Source of the DNA: an uncultured Bacteroides sp.
Lineage (GTDB): Bacteria > Bacteroidota > Bacteroidia > Bacteroidales > Bacteroidaceae
Direction of reading: 5' to 3'
Assembly (NCBI GenBank): GCA_944322345.1
Contig: CALUOO010000010.1
Coordinates: forward strand, 1 to 64,000
Length of the DNA: 64,000 bases
Numbering within the stretch: the first letter of the stretch is position 1; each line of letters begins with the position of its first letter. Under the pieces are notes generated by a model. The model saw nothing but the letters and a program-made list of their open reading frames with translations. It did not search any database and was not told the origin of the DNA. The position numbers and the translations under genes are program-made. Positions 1 through 7,073 of this stretch are shown here, piece after piece.

Positions 1-12
1 ACAGTATCGACA

Positions 13-309
13 ATGGAAGTATTGATTTTTCAGAAAGAGGCGTTTGAGGAAATGGCGGCGAAGTTCAGCCGCTTCTCAGACCGTGTGAACGAACTCCTTG
101 CCAAGCAAGGCAGCAAGTCATTAAACCGCTGGATGGACAACCAAGAGGTCTGCCAACAGTTGAACATCAGTCCGCGCACCTTGCAGACGCTGCGTGACAA
201 CGGCACGCTGGCTTATTCGCAGATAAACCACAAGGTGTTTTACCGACCGGAGGATGTGCTGCGCATCGTCAAGCCCGTTGAACGTAAGCTGGCAGACAAA
301 GCCGTTTGA
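13..309 (+). CDS. Small helix-turn-helix protein, excisionase-like
   Basis: A 98-residue protein whose C-terminal half is a MerR/excisionase-type winged helix: WMDNQEVCQQLNISPRTLQ, then a wing around YSQINHKVFYRPEDV. The N-terminal 35 residues look helical. Proteins of this size and layout are common next to integrases in Bacteroides conjugative and mobilizable elements, where they act as Xis-type factors directing excision. The gene lies 31 bp upstream of a clear paralogue (341-634) in the same orientation, so both are probably co-transcribed. The start near the window edge is the first ATG; an upstream start cannot be checked. The role in excision is inferred from family and context. Confidence 0.75.
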   Translation: MEVLIFQKEAFEEMAAKFSRFSDRVNELLAKQGSKSLNRWMDNQEVCQQLNISPRTLQTLRDNGTLAYSQINHKVFYRPEDVLRIVKPVERKLADKAV

Positions 310-340
310 TTATTATTGTACCACTAAATCCAATGTAACA

Positions 341-634
341 ATGAGTGAAATGATTACCAAGAACCATGCGCTTGTCGCCGAGTTCGGCGACAGCCTTGAC
401 CGTCTGCTGGACGGCATCGAGAACTTCATGGCAAACAGCCGTCCGACATTGGGCGGTGAACGTTTCCTGACGGACAGGGAGGTATCGGCACGGCTGAAAG
501 TGAGCCGACGCACCTTGCAGGACTACCGCAACAACGGCATAATCGCCTATTACCAGTTGGGCGGCAAGATTCTATACAAGGAATCGGACATCGAACGGAT
601 GTTTGCCGCCAATTATCGGGAGGCGTTCAGATAG
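341..634 (+). CDS. Second small helix-turn-helix protein, excisionase-like
   Basis: A 97-residue paralogue of the preceding gene. It has the same helix-turn-helix and wing (FLTDREVSARLKVSRRTLQ, then YYQLGGKILYKESDIERMF) and a helical N-terminus ending in the segment GIENFMANSRP. I chose the ATG at 341 (MSEMITK) because the longer frame upstream overlaps the first HTH gene and reads as out-of-frame sequence. Paired excisionase-like proteins next to integrases are known from Bacteroides elements such as CTnDOT (Xis2c and Xis2d). The gene ends just before a strong hairpin that separates it from the leftward-reading integrase block. Confidence 0.75.
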   Translation: MSEMITKNHALVAEFGDSLDRLLDGIENFMANSRPTLGGERFLTDREVSARLKVSRRTLQDYRNNGIIAYYQLGGKILYKESDIERMFAANYREAFR

Positions 635-664
635 GCTGACGGAAATCCCCTGTAAAACGGTGTT

Positions 665-709
665 ACCCTCAAACGGCGTAAGAGATAGCCTTACACGCCG
701 TTTGAGGGT
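665..709. terminator. Perfect 15-bp hairpin between convergent genes
   Basis: ACCCTCAAACGGCGT at 665-679 is exactly complementary to ACGCCGTTTGAGGGT at 695-709, with a 15-nt loop. A third, diverged copy of the right arm (ACGCCGTCTGAGGT) follows at about 715-729. The element lies between the rightward HTH genes and the leftward RhuM-like gene, so it is probably a bidirectional terminator. No long T-run follows. The extra arm copy allows an alternative pairing. Confidence 0.6.
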
Positions 710-734
710 ATCTCATACGCCGTCTGAGGTCTGC

Positions 735-1115
735 TCAATTTCCCGCTCTCTTTCCACGCGACGGGGAGAGCGAAAAGAAAAGGTTGACGGGCTGTCTGTT
801 GTTCATGGTCAGCCTGCTCATGATGAACCGCCGGAAAGCCATGCTCTCCCGACCTCTTAACTTGAAGGAAACGGCTATCACCATTTCAAGGCTGTAAACA
901 TCGTAGTTTATCCCGTTGTCCTGTTTGATGTACCGCTTCGTTTCGCTTTCCAACAATTCGCCATTCTTGTATATGGCATGGACAGCCTTGCGGATGTGGC
1001 AGCCGAACACGTTGAACGCATCGGACATTTCCTGCTGCGTCATCCAAACGGGAGCGGTCGGCATGGCAACCGCCCCGTTTTCTGTGATTGTGATTATTCC
1101 TCTTTCCATACTCAT
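735..1115 (-). CDS. RhuM-like small protein coupled to integrase
   Basis: A 126-residue protein that resembles the N-terminal part of the RhuM/virulence-protein family: a short beta region (GIITITENGAVAMP), WMTQQEMSDAFNVFGCHIRKAV as a helix-turn-helix-like segment, IYKNGELLESETKRYI, then a YDVYSLEMVIAVSFKLR core. The function of RhuM-like proteins is poorly known. Its start overlaps the end of the integrase at 1112-2323 by 4 bp (ATGA), which implies translational coupling. A second protein of the same family sits next to another integrase tail at 4062-4433, so the pairing with recombinases recurs. The C-terminal tail past residue 105 is probably disordered. Confidence 0.6.
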   Translation of the reverse strand: MSMERGIITITENGAVAMPTAPVWMTQQEMSDAFNVFGCHIRKAVHAIYKNGELLESETKRYIKQDNGINYDVYSLEMVIAVSFKLRGRESMAFRRFIMSRLTMNNRQPVNLFFSLSPSRGKRAGN

Positions 1116-2323
1116 CTGTCATTGTTTTTCGTCAATCCGTTGGCTTTCCTGACCTGCATCAGCCTGTCCATGTCCTCCGATATCTTGTCGTCTGTCACCT
1201 TTGCATATGCCTGCGTGGTTCGGATATTGGTGTGTCCCATCATCTTGCTGATGCTTTCTATCGGTATCCCGGCGGACATCAGCAGGGTTCCGAACGTGTG
1301 GCGGCTTTGATGGTAGCTGAGCGAGCCTTTCACTCCCGCCAGCACTCCGATTTCATGGATGGCATACCAAATCATGTCGCGGTTGGGCATCGGGAACACG
1401 GGCTTGGTGTCATCCTCAGTGTTATAAAGGTCGAGTATCTGTTCCGCCACCGGATGCAGGGGGATGAACGACTCCACGCCCGTCTTCTTGCGCAGGATGC
1501 GGATGTACCGCCTGCCATCAACCGTCCTGCCGATATGGCGCGGGTAAAGTTCCTGCACGTCCACATACGAGAGTGCGGTGAATGCCGAGAAAATGAACGT
1601 CCTGCGCACCAGCTCCTGCCACTTGTTCGTCATGGGATGCTCCATGATGTACATCAACTGGCTACGGCTGATATGCCTGAGTTGCGGTGCGTCCTTCTTT
1701 TCGTAAGGCACGTCCGCCGTAGGGTTGAAGCGGAGCAGCCCCTTGTCCACCGCGATGTAGAGCAACCTGTTGAGCCACGTCATGCAGTGGTTCACATGGG
1801 AGGCTCTGCATCCTTTCTCCTTTACATATTGTTTAAAGCCGTAGCCGAAGTCCTCCGTGACGTCTTCAAGGGCAATGTCCTTCATTTTCAAGGATAACAG
1901 GTATTCCCGCAGGTAAGCCTGCGTGCTCTTGGACTGGCGGTAGCTGGAAGTGGAGTTGATTTCCTTCGAGCGCACCCTCAACCGTTCCCGTTCCTCCTCC
2001 CCGATTTGCAGCAGGGTCGTGGGTGCGGCGCTCACCTTGGTAATTTCGTTCTTCAATAGTTCCGCACTGACTACCCCGTCCCTTCTCAGCAGGTCGTCAT
2101 ACGCCTGCCCGATACGTTTCCGAAGTTCGTCCAGCCTGTTGTTAGTGCGTTGTTCTTTTGTCTCGCCCGTCTTGGCGTTCCAGTCCTCCGCTTTGCAGTA
2201 GATACCCGTTGAAAAAGCGTTCTGTCTGCCGTCAATGGAAATACGGCACTGGATGGCGGTGGTTCCGTCCGCCTTGACCTTGTTGCGGTTGATGTAGTAC
2301 AATATGTTAAATGTGCTGCGCAT
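1112..2323 (-). CDS. Tyrosine recombinase/integrase (403 aa)
   Basis: A phage-integrase-family site-specific recombinase of typical Bacteroides length. The N-terminal arm-binding region (NILYYINRNKVKADG) is followed by a SAM-like core-binding domain at about residues 110-205 and a catalytic domain at about 220-400. Catalytic motifs visible near the C-terminus are SYHQSRHTFGT (H-x-x-R box) and GHTNIRTTQAYAKV with the nucleophilic Tyr. The usual first catalytic Arg region reads FTALSYVDV, with Ser where most families have Arg, as reported for IntDOT-type enzymes. It lies 20 bp downstream of a second integrase (2344-3573), so the two form a tandem cassette transcribed with the RhuM-like gene. 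It probably integrates or excises the element carrying it. Confidence 0.9.
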   Translation of the reverse strand: MRSTFNILYYINRNKVKADGTTAIQCRISIDGRQNAFSTGIYCKAEDWNAKTGETKEQRTNNRLDELRKRIGQAYDDLLRRDGVVSAELLKNEITKVSAAPTTLLQIGEEERERLRVRSKEINSTSSYRQSKSTQAYLREYLLSLKMKDIALEDVTEDFGYGFKQYVKEKGCRASHVNHCMTWLNRLLYIAVDKGLLRFNPTADVPYEKKDAPQLRHISRSQLMYIMEHPMTNKWQELVRRTFIFSAFTALSYVDVQELYPRHIGRTVDGRRYIRILRKKTGVESFIPLHPVAEQILDLYNTEDDTKPVFPMPNRDMIWYAIHEIGVLAGVKGSLSYHQSRHTFGTLLMSAGIPIESISKMMGHTNIRTTQAYAKVTDDKISEDMDRLMQVRKANGLTKNNDR

Positions 2324-2343
2324 AATTGTAATTTTTTAGTGGG

Positions 2344-3573
2344 TTAAAGAATAAGTTTCATGTCCTTGGTCGCCTCGATGTACCTGTCCATATCGTCGAA
2401 CAGTTTTTTCGGAGTGACACGCGCGTATATCTGCGTGGTGCTGATATCCGAATGTCCGAGCATCTTGCTCACCGTTTCGATGGGCACGCCGTTCTCAAGC
2501 GTTATCAGGGTCGAGAACGAGTGCCGTCCCATATGGTAGGTAAGCGGGCCTTTAATCCCTGCCATGACCCTCAGGCTTGAAAGGTTCCACATCAACGCGG
2601 CATGTTCTATATGAGGGAGCAGCGTCTTGCGCGACTTGCTGTGGTATTTGTCTATCAGTTCGATGGCTTCCGGCAGCAGCTTCACACGCGACAGTTTTCC
2701 GTTCTTGCCGCGCTGGTATTTCAGCCACAATGCGCCGTCATCATCTTTGGAGAGATTGTCAGGCGTGACTGATACCGCGTCAATGTAGGAAGTACCCGTA
2801 TAGCAGGCAAAGAGGAAAAGGTCGCGGGTGACGTTGTGCGACCAGCGGTGCTCCTCTATCTCCAAGTCGCGCAGCCTCTCGAAGTCCTCACGGCTCAACG
2901 CCCTCGGGGTACGCTCTTTCTGTCTCGGAAGCGGATAATGCTCGAAGTGGCAGATGTCCGCATGGCCTTCCTTGAAAGCGATGCGGCAGACCTTCTTCAA
3001 CACGGACAGGTAGTGGCGTACCGTTTCTATGCCCAGCCCGTTTTCAATGACTACATATTCCTGAAACTCCCGTATGAACTGCTCGTTCAACTGGCAGAAG
3101 GCAAGGTCGGCGACCTTGTGCCGCTTGGCGATGAACTCTGCCAGCCTTCTCCGGGTATATACGTAGTTCGGCAGGGTACGGGAGGAATACTCCGTCCCGA
3201 TGAGCGACTTGATTTCCTCAATATGCCTGTCGAGCAGTTTCAGGAGTGTCATGCGGTTTTCCATGCCTCCTTGGAACAAGTCCCTGACCGCCGCCGCGTC
3301 AAAATCCATCCTACGGCTGACGAGCGTGTCGAATGCGGTGTTTATGGACATCAGCAGCCTGTCTATCCTCGCGTTCGTCTCCACCGCTTCCCGGCTCTTG
3401 CCGTCCAGACGGCTTTCCCTCGCGTTCCACAACTCCGGCGCACAGGACAGCTTGCAACTGAACTGCGCCATTGTCCGGTTCACTGTAATCCTTCCCATTA
3501 TCGGGGCCTTGCCCGACTTGTCCGTCACGCTCCTTTTCAGGTAGAGCAGCACCTTGAATTTCTCAATCTTCAT
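2344..3573 (-). CDS. Tyrosine recombinase/integrase (409 aa)
   Basis: The first gene of the leftward recombinase cassette. The N-terminal arm-binding segment begins MKIEKFKVLLYLKR. A core-binding domain spans about residues 105-205, and the C-terminal catalytic domain contains TYHMGRHSFSTL (H-x-x-R) and GHSDISTTQIYARV with the nucleophilic Tyr. The Arg-I position is again replaced (YTGTSYIDA). It shares only family-level similarity with the next gene, so the pair is not a recent duplication. Tandem, non-identical integrases occur in several Bacteroides mobilizable and hybrid elements, where both may be needed. Upstream (3574-3850) there is no gene; the promoter must lie there. Confidence 0.9.
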   Translation of the reverse strand: MKIEKFKVLLYLKRSVTDKSGKAPIMGRITVNRTMAQFSCKLSCAPELWNARESRLDGKSREAVETNARIDRLLMSINTAFDTLVSRRMDFDAAAVRDLFQGGMENRMTLLKLLDRHIEEIKSLIGTEYSSRTLPNYVYTRRRLAEFIAKRHKVADLAFCQLNEQFIREFQEYVVIENGLGIETVRHYLSVLKKVCRIAFKEGHADICHFEHYPLPRQKERTPRALSREDFERLRDLEIEEHRWSHNVTRDLFLFACYTGTSYIDAVSVTPDNLSKDDDGALWLKYQRGKNGKLSRVKLLPEAIELIDKYHSKSRKTLLPHIEHAALMWNLSSLRVMAGIKGPLTYHMGRHSFSTLITLENGVPIETVSKMLGHSDISTTQIYARVTPKKLFDDMDRYIEATKDMKLIL

Positions 3574-3853
3574 ACGCTTACTGTTTTTGTTGCAAAATTA
3601 ATTCACGGGTAAGCGTCCATTGATTTGTAAAACATTGCAGAACAGTGAAAAGCACGCCGGAGCCGAAGTATTTGATTTGCCCACCGTTACCAGTCGGATT
3701 TTGGAAACAGCATGGCTAACGCTTTGGTAACTGAAACCTCTCCGTATTCCACACCGCATTGCTTTTTACCGATATGGCAGAATGATGAAAAACTGCTTGT
3801 TTTCAACGGGTTGCGTTTATCTTGCGCATATCTGTTTCCTGATGCTTTTTGAC

Positions 3854-4065
3854 TTTGTTTACATTGCTCAAGGCATGGGTTTGCGACCCTGGCTCTCAGC
3901 AAAGGGATGCCAATCGAGAGCGTCAGCCGTATTTTGGGACATACGAACATTGAGACCACGCAAATCTATGCGAAGATAACCGTGCAGAAATTGGATAATG
4001 ACCTCACGATGTTGGGCGACAAACTGAGCAAATCATTCGGAAACGTGAAAATGGCAGGGATATGA
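3854..4065 (+). pseudogene. C-terminal remnant of a tyrosine recombinase
   Basis: About 70 codons on the plus strand, open from just after a TGA at about 3851 and lacking a plausible start codon, read CLHCSRHGFATLALSKG, then MPIESVSRILGHTNIETTQ and IYAKITVQKLDNDLTML. This is the catalytic end of an integrase: the H-x-x-R box, the GH motif and the Tyr nucleophile are kept. The N-terminal domain and most of the catalytic domain are missing. The stop overlaps the start of the next RhuM-like gene (ATGA at 4062-4065), the same coupling as in the intact cassette at 1112-1115. The sharp loss of homology near 3854 suggests a junction of element insertion or deletion. Confidence 0.75.
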
Positions 4066-4433
4066 AACGGGAAATAATCACAACGGACAGCTATGGTAGA
4101 ATTACCATACCATCCGATACAGGTAATATATGGATGAATGAAATGGAGCTGGTGGAACTGTTCGGGGTAATCGCCCCGACGCTCCGTGCCGCCATCCGTG
4201 CCGTGTACAAGTGTGGAGTTTTGAATCCTCTTGAAGCAGAAAAACGTATCAGGCTGCCCAACGGCTATTATGCGGACATGTATGCCCTGCCGATGGTGGT
4301 GGCACTCGCTTTCCGTATTGACACGTCAAGTACCGCAATGATTCGCAATGTCCTGCTGGAAAGATTGTGCCAGCGAAAAAAGGAACAAGTCCTGCTGGTA
4401 TCAATGAATAACAGGATGCCGTATGAATGTTAG
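4062..4433 (+). CDS. RhuM-like small protein downstream of integrase remnant
   Basis: A 123-residue homologue of the minus-strand protein at 735-1115. It has the same order of segments: an N-terminal beta region (REIITTDSYGRITIPSD), WMNEMELVELFGVIAPTLRA, VYKCGVLNPLEAEKRIRL, and a YADMYALPMVVALAFRI core. It starts inside the stop of a truncated integrase (4-bp overlap), which mirrors the intact integrase/RhuM-like pair. Identity between the two is modest by eye, so they come from different elements rather than a local duplication. It is followed by a clear terminator at 4558-4594. Function is unknown; a DNA-binding or regulatory role linked to recombination is a guess. Confidence 0.6.
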   Translation: MKREIITTDSYGRITIPSDTGNIWMNEMELVELFGVIAPTLRAAIRAVYKCGVLNPLEAEKRIRLPNGYYADMYALPMVVALAFRIDTSSTAMIRNVLLERLCQRKKEQVLLVSMNNRMPYEC

Positions 4434-4557
4434 CATGAACTTTTAATGTTCAGCCATTTGATGATTAACGGTTTAATCTGACGTAGTGACGACATGAAGT
4501 CATTGAATCTGTAAATCAGTACGTCAGTCAATCTGTAATTATCTGCAACAACCAGTC

Positions 4558-4594
4558 CCCGAAGACGTGCATATTCCACGACTTCGGGCTTTTT
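4558..4594 (+). terminator. Rho-independent terminator after the RhuM-like gene
   Basis: CCCGAAG (4558-4564) pairs with CTTCGGG (4582-4588), followed by CTTTTTT. It ends transcription of the small gene at 4062-4433. Confidence 0.75.
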
Positions 4595-5190
4595 TATCTC
4601 CTTTTATCTGAAAGAGCCACCCGTTTATACTGCATTTTCTTTTGGCATGACCTATTTTGCGCCGTTCCGCATAGATTTGCGTATCAAGATTTTACCGACA
4701 CTTCCGTAGCTTTGCAACCATGTTTAACCCGTTGCCGACAGAATGTAGGCAGCACTAAAACCTGTATCAAGAACATGAAGAAAAAAATCATTTGCGTAGG
4801 TACAACTCTCTACAGGATTGTAAATCGGGATTGTCATTATTCACCTATAAGGGGAATAGGACGTTACTACACGGTAAACAACATACAGCTGGAAAAATTC
4901 TGATATTTTGATGAGATGATGAAAGTATATATAAACATAAAGAGAAACAGCAACTTACGTCTCCATCAACCTTTCAACAAGAGAATCGGGGTGATGAAAA
5001 AAGAAAGGACATACCGCACTCTACATCACTTTTCTTTTGGCGAGCGGTTTGATGAAACGATGATAAATGTATATCATCTTGGTTATCAGTATATTATCCT
5101 ATCAACTCATCAATTCATCGGATTTTTATCCACCAACAAGTCTGCGGGACAAACGGATGGAAGGAAATGCCACTATCCGCAAGCTGGTCG

Positions 5191-5223
5191 GTCGGACATC
5201 CGACCTGCCTGTTGTCCGACCAG
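5191..5223. repeat. Overlapping GTCGGAC inverted repeats
   Basis: GTCGGA-CA-TCCGAC (5191-5204) is a perfect hairpin. The longer arm CTGGTCGGTCGGAC (5184-5197) can instead pair with GTCCGACCAG (5214-5223). Two mutually exclusive folds share one arm. Position upstream of a relaxase fits a protein-binding or nic-region role. Confidence 0.5.
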
Positions 5224-5315
5224 CCGACAAGGGAAGGCGTATCATATCAATGAAAAGAAAAGATCTGCCTATACCGCTGGTACTCTCACAGGCTTTTGAG
5301 AACAGAAAAGCCATA

Positions 5316-5373
5316 GCTCATTAGGGCATTTTCTTTACGCAGTGCAGGCACAGCTAAAAATGCCCCAATGAGC
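5316..5373. repeat. 17-bp imperfect inverted repeat, possible oriT
   Basis: GCTCATTAGGGCATTTT (5316-5332) and AAAATGCCCCAATGAGC (5357-5373) are complementary at 16 of 17 positions, with a 24-nt loop. The element is about 105 bp upstream of the MobV-type relaxase start. Pre/Mob-family relaxases are known to act at an inverted-repeat site located just upstream of their own gene, so this is a reasonable oriT candidate. An attenuator is the main alternative. Confidence 0.5.
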
Positions 5374-5478
5374 CAACGGGGTTACACCCCTCTGGACACC
5401 CCCGTTTGCCATGCGGCATGACCGCAGCGGACGGAAACCAACAAACCAAATTGTCAAACTTGAAAACGAAAAACAAGC

Positions 5479-6786
5479 ATGGGATATATAAGCATTCAAA
5501 TCAACAAAGCGAAAGGCTCGGCTGACACGGGCGCATCCGACCACATAGAACGTAAGACCATACCCAAGAACGCAGACCCTACACGTACACATCTCAACCG
5601 TGAACTGGTGGAGTTTCCCGATGGAGTGTCCGACCGTACCGAAGCGATAAGCCACCGCATCCGCACGGCTGGCATCAAGCGGAAGATAACTCCAGACCAA
5701 GTGCGGGCAATTAGAATCGTACTTTCGGGTACGCACGAGGATATGATGAAAATACAGGACGAGGGCAGACTTGATGAATGGTGTGATGACAACCTGCAAT
5801 GGCTGCACCGCACCTTCGGCAAGGAAAATACCGTTTCGGCAGTCCTGCACATGGATGAGCACACACCGCACATTCATGCCACGGTCGTACCGATAGTAAC
5901 AGGAGAGCGCAGGAAAGCCAAGAAAAAGCAGACGGAAGGTAAACGCTCCTACCGCAAGAAAGCCAATATCGTGCGTCTGTGTGCCGATGATGTGCTGACA
6001 CGTGAGAAACTCGTTGCCTATCACGACAGTTACGCAAGAGTAATGGAAAAATACGGTTTGCAACGTGGCGTACGTGGCTCGGAAGCACGGCATACGACAA
6101 CAGCCCAATACTACCGTGATTTGATACGGCAGACGGGTGAACTTGAAGCCAATGTGCAACAGTTACAGACAGAGCAGCAACAAGCAGAGCAACAGCTTGA
6201 CGAGGTAAGGCAGGAAGTCAAGTCGGAGAAACTGGAAGCAGCCAAGACGGAAGCGAAAGCCGCATTCGTGGCAAAAGTCTGTTCTCTTTTCGGTGGTGGT
6301 AAACTGAAAGAGTTTGAACATAGAAATGAAGATTTGCAAAAGCGCATACAGGAACTTGAAGAAAAAGCCATACAACGAGAAGAACAACATGTCAAGCAGA
6401 TGCAGGAAATGAAGAATGCTTACGAACGACAATACCGCAAACTATCGGAATTTACGGATTTTGTCAAACGCTACTTCCCTTATGTGGAAAAGCTGATGCC
6501 TACTATCAAGTTTTTGCGTGATACTCTGAATTTTAGCGATGGGCTAATCAAAAAGCTGTGCATGTTCAAGGATGTCACCATTAAAGGTAAACTCTATTCT
6601 TCTGAATTCCGACAGCTCTTTAAGACTGATGGTTCGATTTGTTCACTTAAAGAAACTTCGGATGGAAAATTTGACCTCAAAATAGACGGCGTTTCACATG
6701 TAAGTTGGTTCAGACGCAAGAAAGACGAGTATATGGAAGCATTGGGATTGCCAACGAAGAAACAAAATCGAGATATTAAGTTGTAA
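5479..6786 (+). CDS. mob: MobV/Pre-family plasmid mobilization relaxase
   Basis: A 435-residue relaxase of the Pre/MobV family, which nicks DNA at oriT to start conjugal mobilization using transfer machinery from a helper element. The N-terminal domain carries the family's metal-binding signature H-x-D-E-x-x-P-H-x-H (HMDEHTPHIH, residues 124-133). Upstream, the SHRI segment and the Asn in THLNREL resemble motif I, where MobV enzymes carry an Asn or Tyr-dependent nicking function. Residues about 210-325 are a long coiled coil (QQLQTEQQQAEQQL and following), usual for the family. The C-terminal 100 residues are unassigned. The gene stands alone, preceded by candidate oriT repeats and followed by the defence-like operon, which it probably helps to spread. 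Confidence 0.9.
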   Translation: MGYISIQINKAKGSADTGASDHIERKTIPKNADPTRTHLNRELVEFPDGVSDRTEAISHRIRTAGIKRKITPDQVRAIRIVLSGTHEDMMKIQDEGRLDEWCDDNLQWLHRTFGKENTVSAVLHMDEHTPHIHATVVPIVTGERRKAKKKQTEGKRSYRKKANIVRLCADDVLTREKLVAYHDSYARVMEKYGLQRGVRGSEARHTTTAQYYRDLIRQTGELEANVQQLQTEQQQAEQQLDEVRQEVKSEKLEAAKTEAKAAFVAKVCSLFGGGKLKEFEHRNEDLQKRIQELEEKAIQREEQHVKQMQEMKNAYERQYRKLSEFTDFVKRYFPYVEKLMPTIKFLRDTLNFSDGLIKKLCMFKDVTIKGKLYSSEFRQLFKTDGSICSLKETSDGKFDLKIDGVSHVSWFRRKKDEYMEALGLPTKKQNRDIKL

Positions 6787-6808
6787 ATCAAAATAAAGTC
6801 CGTAATAG

Positions 6809-6841
6809 TTGGTGACATATCACGGAGTTTTTGTACTTTTG
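6809..6841 (+). promoter_or_regulatory. Bacteroidetes-type promoter ahead of the stem-loop leader
   Basis: TACTTTTG at 6834-6841 matches the -7 consensus TAnnTTTG. A TTGG at 6809-6812, 21 bp upstream, can serve as the -33 box. Initiation a few bases after 6845 would place the 121-nt stem-loop (6908-7028) in the 5' leader of the four-gene operon. Confidence 0.55.
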
Positions 6842-6907
6842 TAGCTGGATTGAGACAACTCTTTCCAAGGCATATTAGAATAAAGAAGAAGCGTTATGCT
6901 AATCGTG

Positions 6908-7028
6908 GTGTCGGAAACCTAGGAAATTTCCCAAACATACAAACGATGATTGCATAGTGGTTCTCACGCTATAGCGTGGGCTGCTATTGTTATATCTGTT
7001 TGTATAGGTTTCCTAGGACCTCCGACAC
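6908..7028 (+). ncRNA. Long three-part stem-loop leader
   Basis: Three nested helices are visible: GTGTCGGA (6908-6915) with TCCGACAC (7021-7028); CCTAGGAAA (6918-6926) with TTTCCTAGG (7009-7017); ATACAAAC (6937-6944) with GTTTGTAT (6998-7005). The apex holds a 14-bp palindrome, CACGCTATAGCGTG (6965-6978). A further hairpin, GTGAAC/GTTCAC (7031-7050), lies just before the first gene. The order and spacing argue for a folded RNA, either a leader controlling the operon or a separate small RNA. A MITE-like inverted repeat is the alternative. I do not recognise the family. Confidence 0.6.
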
Positions 7029-7073
7029 AGGTGAACGATTTGTAGTTCACGCTTCGTGTTAAAAATATATGGT

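Larger units (their letters stand above)
4434..5478. other. Gene-poor 1 kb stretch upstream of the relaxase
   Basis: No convincing gene was found. Short frames at 4712-4903, 4916-5299 and 5067-5324 (+) have no recognizable domain and overlap inverted repeats. I do see a terminator at 4558-4594, a possible -7 box (TAGCTTTG, 4707-4714), a perfect small hairpin GTCGGA-CA-TCCGAC at 5191-5204 with another complementary copy (GTCCGACCAG, 5214-5223), and a larger imperfect hairpin at 5316-5373. Clustered inverted repeats just upstream of a mobilization gene are what an origin of transfer looks like. Confidence 0.5.

Noticed and set aside
1232-1897. 221-codon plus-strand frame opposite the integrase
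   Set aside because: It is the antisense shadow of integrase codons and has no recognisable protein features.
2836-3612. 258-codon plus-strand frame opposite the second integrase
   Set aside because: Antisense shadow of an evident recombinase gene.
4916-5324. Two overlapping plus-strand frames (127 and 85 codons)
   Set aside because: Neither shows a domain or a compositional coding pattern, and both run through strong inverted repeats upstream of the relaxase.
5335-6159. 274-codon minus-strand frame opposite the relaxase
   Set aside because: Antisense shadow; the relaxase motifs on the plus strand are unambiguous.
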